Source: Bugula neritina (taxonomy: Eukaryota > Bryozoa > Gymnolaemata > Cheilostomatida > Bugulidae). Taken from it: a DNA stretch of 64,000 bases. Position numbers and translations under genes: made by a program. Location: positions 14,756,175 to 14,820,174 of the forward strand of contig OZ037768.1 in assembly GCA_964035545.1 (NCBI GenBank). Reading direction: 5' to 3'. Below are positions 60,481 to 64,000 of this stretch, in pieces. Under the pieces are notes generated by a model that was not told where the DNA came from, searched no databases, and was given only the letters and a program-made list of their open reading frames with translations. The stretch's first letter is position 1, and each line of letters opens with the position of its first letter.

Positions 60481-61984
60481 ACTACTGAAACATACTGCAA
60501 CATACTGCAACATAATGAAATATACTGCAACATAATGAAATACACTGTAACGTACTAAAATACACTGCAACATACTGAAATACACTGTAACATATTAAAA
60601 TACGCTGCAACACACTGAAATATACTGAAACATACCGAAATATATGGTAACCCACTGAAATATGTTGCAAACCACTGAAATATACTGCAACATACTGCAA
60701 CATAATGAAGTATACTGCAACAGACTGAAATATACGGCAAGAAACTGCAACACACTGAAATACACTGTAACATACTGAAGTACACTGCAACATACTGAAA
60801 TATACTGCATGATACTGCAACATACTGATACACATTGTAAGATACTGAAATACACTGCAACATACCGCAACATACTGCAACGTATTGAAATATACTGCAA
60901 CACACCGAAGTATATGGTAGCCTACTGAAATATACTGCGACATACTGAAATACACTGTAACGTACTGAAATACACTGCAACATACTGAAATACACTGTAA
61001 CATATTAAAAGACACTGCAACACACTGAAATATACTGAAACATACTGAAATATATGGTAACCTACTGAAGTATGTTGCAAACAACTGAAATATACTGCAA
61101 CATACTGAAATACAGCGTAACATACTGAAATACACTGCAACATACTGAAATACACTGTAACATATTGAAATACACTGCAACACACTGAAATATACTGAAA
61201 CATACCGCAATATATGGTAACCTACTGTTATATGTTGCAAACCACTGAAACATACTGCATCATCCTGCAACAAAATGAGATATACGGTAACACTGAAGCA
61301 TACTGCAATATACTGAGATATACTGTAACATACTAAGACATACTGCAACATACCGAAAAATATGGTAACCTACTGAAATATGTTACAAACTACTGAAACA
61401 TACTGCAACATACTGCGACATAATGAAATATACTGCAACATACTGAAGGATACTGCAACATAATGCAACATACTGAAATACACTATAGAATATTGAAATA
61501 TACTGCAACATACTGAAATATACAGCAAGATACTGCGAAATACTGAAATACATAGTAAGATACCTAAATACACTGCAACATATTGCAACATACTGCAACA
61601 TATTGAAATACACTGTAACATATTGAAAAACACTGCAACACATTGAAATATACCGCAACACACCGAAGTATATGGTAGCCTACTGAAATATACTGCGACA
61701 TACTGAAATACACTGTAACGTATTGAAATACACTGCAACATACTGAAATACACTGTAACATATTAAAATACACTGCAACACACTGAAATATACTGAAACA
61801 TACTGAAATACGCCGTAACATACTGAAATACACTGCAACATACTGAAATACACTGTAACAAATTGAAATACACTGCAACACACTGAAATATACTGAAACA
61901 TACCGAAATATAAGGTAACCTACTGAAATATGTTGAAAACTACTGAAATATACTGCAACATAATGCAACATAATGAAAGATACT
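60480..61984. repeat. C-type fragment, then second unit of the 3814-bp pair
   Basis: About 60540-60890 resembles the C1 stretch at 49600-49940. A short join follows, and from about 61040 the sequence matches 57225 onwards at offset 3814. The octamer GTAACACT is again followed by GAAGCATACT. No gene is present. Confidence 0.78.
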
Positions 61985-63726
61985 GCAACATACTGAAATA
62001 AACTGCAAGATACTGCAACATACTGAAATACACTGCAACACACTGAAGTATACTGTAATATACAGAAATGTACTGTAAAATACTGAAATATACTTCAACA
62101 TACTGAAAAATACCTAAAAATATTGAAACATACTGATATACACTGAAACATACTGAAATACACTGCAACACATTGGAATATACTGCAACATACCGAAATA
62201 TATGGTAACCTACTGAAGTATGTTGCAAACTACTGAAATATACTGCAACATACTGAAATACGCCGTAACATACTGAAATACACTGCAACATACTGAAATA
62301 CACTGTAACAAATTGAAATACACTGCAACACACTGAAATATACTGATACATACCGAAATATAAGGTAACCTACTGAAATATGTTGCAAACCACTGAAACA
62401 TACTGCATAATCCTGCAACAAAATGAAATAAACGGTAACACTGAAGCAAACTGCAATATACTGAGATATACTGCAACATACTGCAACATAATGAAGTATA
62501 CTGCAACAGACTGAAATATACTGCAACATACTGAAATACACTGTAACATATTGAAATACACTGCAACACACTGAAATATACTGAAACATACCGAAATATA
62601 TGGTAACCTACTGAAATATGTTGCAAACCACTGAAACATACTGCATCATCCTGCAACAAAATGAAGTATACGGTAACACTGAAGCATACTGCAACATACT
62701 GTAACATACTAAGACATACTGCAACATACCAAAAATTATGGTAACCTACTGAAATATGTTACAAACTATTGAAATATACTGCAGCATACTGCAACATAAT
62801 GAAATATACTGCAACATACTGAAAGATACTGCAAAATACCGAAATACACTATAGAATACCGAAATATACTGCAACATACTGAAACATACTGCAAGATACT
62901 GCAAAATACTGAAATACATTGTAAGATACCTAAATACACTGCAACATACTGCAACATACTGCAACATATTGAAATACACTGTAACATATTGAAAAACACT
63001 GCAACACATTGAAATATACCGCAACATACCGAAGTATATGGTAGCCTACTGAAATATACTGCGACATACTGAAATACACTGTAACGTACAAAAATACACT
63101 GCAACATACTGAAATACACTGTAACAAATTGAAATACACTGCAACACACTGAAATATACTGAAACATACCGAAATATAAGGTAACCTACTGAAATATGTT
63201 GAAAACTACTGAAATATACTGCAACATAATGCAACATAATGAAAGATACTGCAACATACTGAAATAAACTGCAAGATACTGCAACATAATGAAATACACT
63301 GCAACACACTGAAGTATACTGTAATATACAGAAATGTACTGTAAAATACTGAAATATACTTCAACATACTGAAAAATACCTAAAAATATTGAAACATACT
63401 GATATACACTGAAACATACTGAAATACACTGCAACACATTGGAATATACTGCAACATACCGAAATATATGGTAACCTACTGAAGTATGTTGCAAACTACT
63501 GAAATATATTGCAACATACTGAAATACGCCGTAACATACTGAAATACACTGCAACATACTGAAATACACTGTAACAAATTGAAATACACTGCAACACACT
63601 GAAATATACTGAAACATACCGAAATATAAGGTAACCTACTGAAATATGTTGCAAACCACTGAAACATACTGCATCATCCTGCAACAAAATGAAATATACG
63701 GTAACACTGAAGCATACTGCAATTTA
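61855..63726. repeat. 1266-bp offset pair separated by C-type sequence
   Basis: About 61855-62460 is repeated at about 63121-63726 with offset 1266 (61920 and 63186, 62210 and 63476). The intervening 62470-63115 matches C1 at 48990-49630 (offset 13486, for example 49260 and 62746). The two octamers per period explain the final digit. Confidence 0.8.
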
Positions 63727-64000
63727 CTGAAATATACTGTAACATACTAAGACATACTGCAACATACCGAAAAATATGGTAACCTACTGAAATATGTTAC
63801 AAACTACTGAAACATACTGCAACATACTGCAACATAATGAAATATACTGCAACATAATGAAATATACTGCAACATACTGAAAGATACTGCAAGTTACTGC
63901 AAAATACTGAAATACATTGTAAGATACCTAAATACACTGCAACATACTGCAACATACTGCAACGTATTGAAATACACTGTAACATATTGAAAAACACTGC
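63726..64000. repeat. Start of another C- or A4-like unit, cut by the window end
   Basis: The monomer order matches the beginning of C1 (48453 onwards) and the corresponding part of A4 (24700 onwards). The array has not ended at 64000. Confidence 0.75.

Larger units (their letters stand above)
1..64000. repeat. Decameric satellite array filling the window
   Basis: Every stretch read is built from 10-bp monomers that mostly alternate between GAAATAYACT and GYAACATACT, giving the 20-bp dimer GAAATACACTGCAACATACT. Counted on that dimer, the plus strand is 9 A, 5 C, 4 T and 2 G, with no CpG. Common variants change one or two bases: GAAATGCACT, GCAAGATACT, GTAACATATT, GCATGATACT, GAAACATACG. The alternation is sometimes broken by runs of two or three GCAACATACT units. 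There is no unique sequence anywhere, including both window edges, so the array continues beyond the window. No rRNA, tRNA, transposon end, long terminal repeat or coding gene was recognised. The organisation suggests eukaryotic heterochromatin; the species cannot be inferred. Confidence 0.97.

Noticed and set aside
1-64000. CRISPR array
   Set aside because: There are short regular repeats but no distinct spacers, no 25-40 bp direct repeats alternating with unique sequence, and no cas genes.
1-64000. Telomere or known centromere satellite
   Set aside because: There is no TTAGGG- or TTTAGGG-type repeat, no 171-bp alpha satellite and no match to the CENP-B box by eye. Location on the chromosome cannot be told from the sequence.

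Overview
The whole 64 kb window is one uninterrupted block of satellite DNA. I find no protein-coding gene, RNA gene, transposon, CRISPR array or unique flanking sequence. The basic unit is a 10-bp monomer that alternates between two forms (roughly GAAATAYACT and GYAACATACT), giving a 20-bp dimer, GAAATACACTGCAACATACT. The window begins and ends inside the array, so neither edge is visible. An array this long, built from complex higher-order repeats (HORs), points to a eukaryotic chromosome (pericentromeric, subtelomeric or other heterochromatin) read with long reads. The sequence does not identify the species and I do not name one.

Layout: (A) 1-21694 holds three tandem copies of a 7.23-kb HOR (7238, 7228 and 7228 bp), each with nested 3.09-kb and 1.008-kb tandem duplications. 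A fourth, divergent and shorter copy (A4) runs from 21695 to about 24.6 kb and lacks the 1.008-kb duplication. (B) After a mosaic stretch at 24.6-26.86 kb, a 3236-bp HOR is repeated about 2.7 times at 26865-35600, carrying an internal 260-bp tandem duplication. (Mosaic) 35.6-48.45 kb is a patchwork of A-like and B-like segments duplicated at offsets of 12884, 15498 and 17216 bp, plus a 1129-bp tandem duplication. (C) 48453-56750 is a 3314-bp HOR repeated about 2.5 times; part of it looks identical between neighbours. (Distal mosaic) 56.75-64 kb has repeats at offsets of 3814 and 1266 bp and a segment copied from 35.3-37 kb.

Most of the array keeps strict 10-bp register. Rare 8-bp and 9-bp monomers break it, and their number per unit explains the tandem HOR lengths modulo 10. 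Differences between copies are otherwise point substitutions or gains and losses of whole decamers, as expected from unequal exchange and slippage.

The minus strand is almost free of stop codons, so it shows hundreds of apparent open frames of 60-355 codons. They are a by-product of the repeat. Because 10 is congruent to 1 modulo 3, all three minus frames spell the same decapeptide repeat, and the frames end at recurrent variant monomers rather than at gene boundaries. I annotate none of them as genes.
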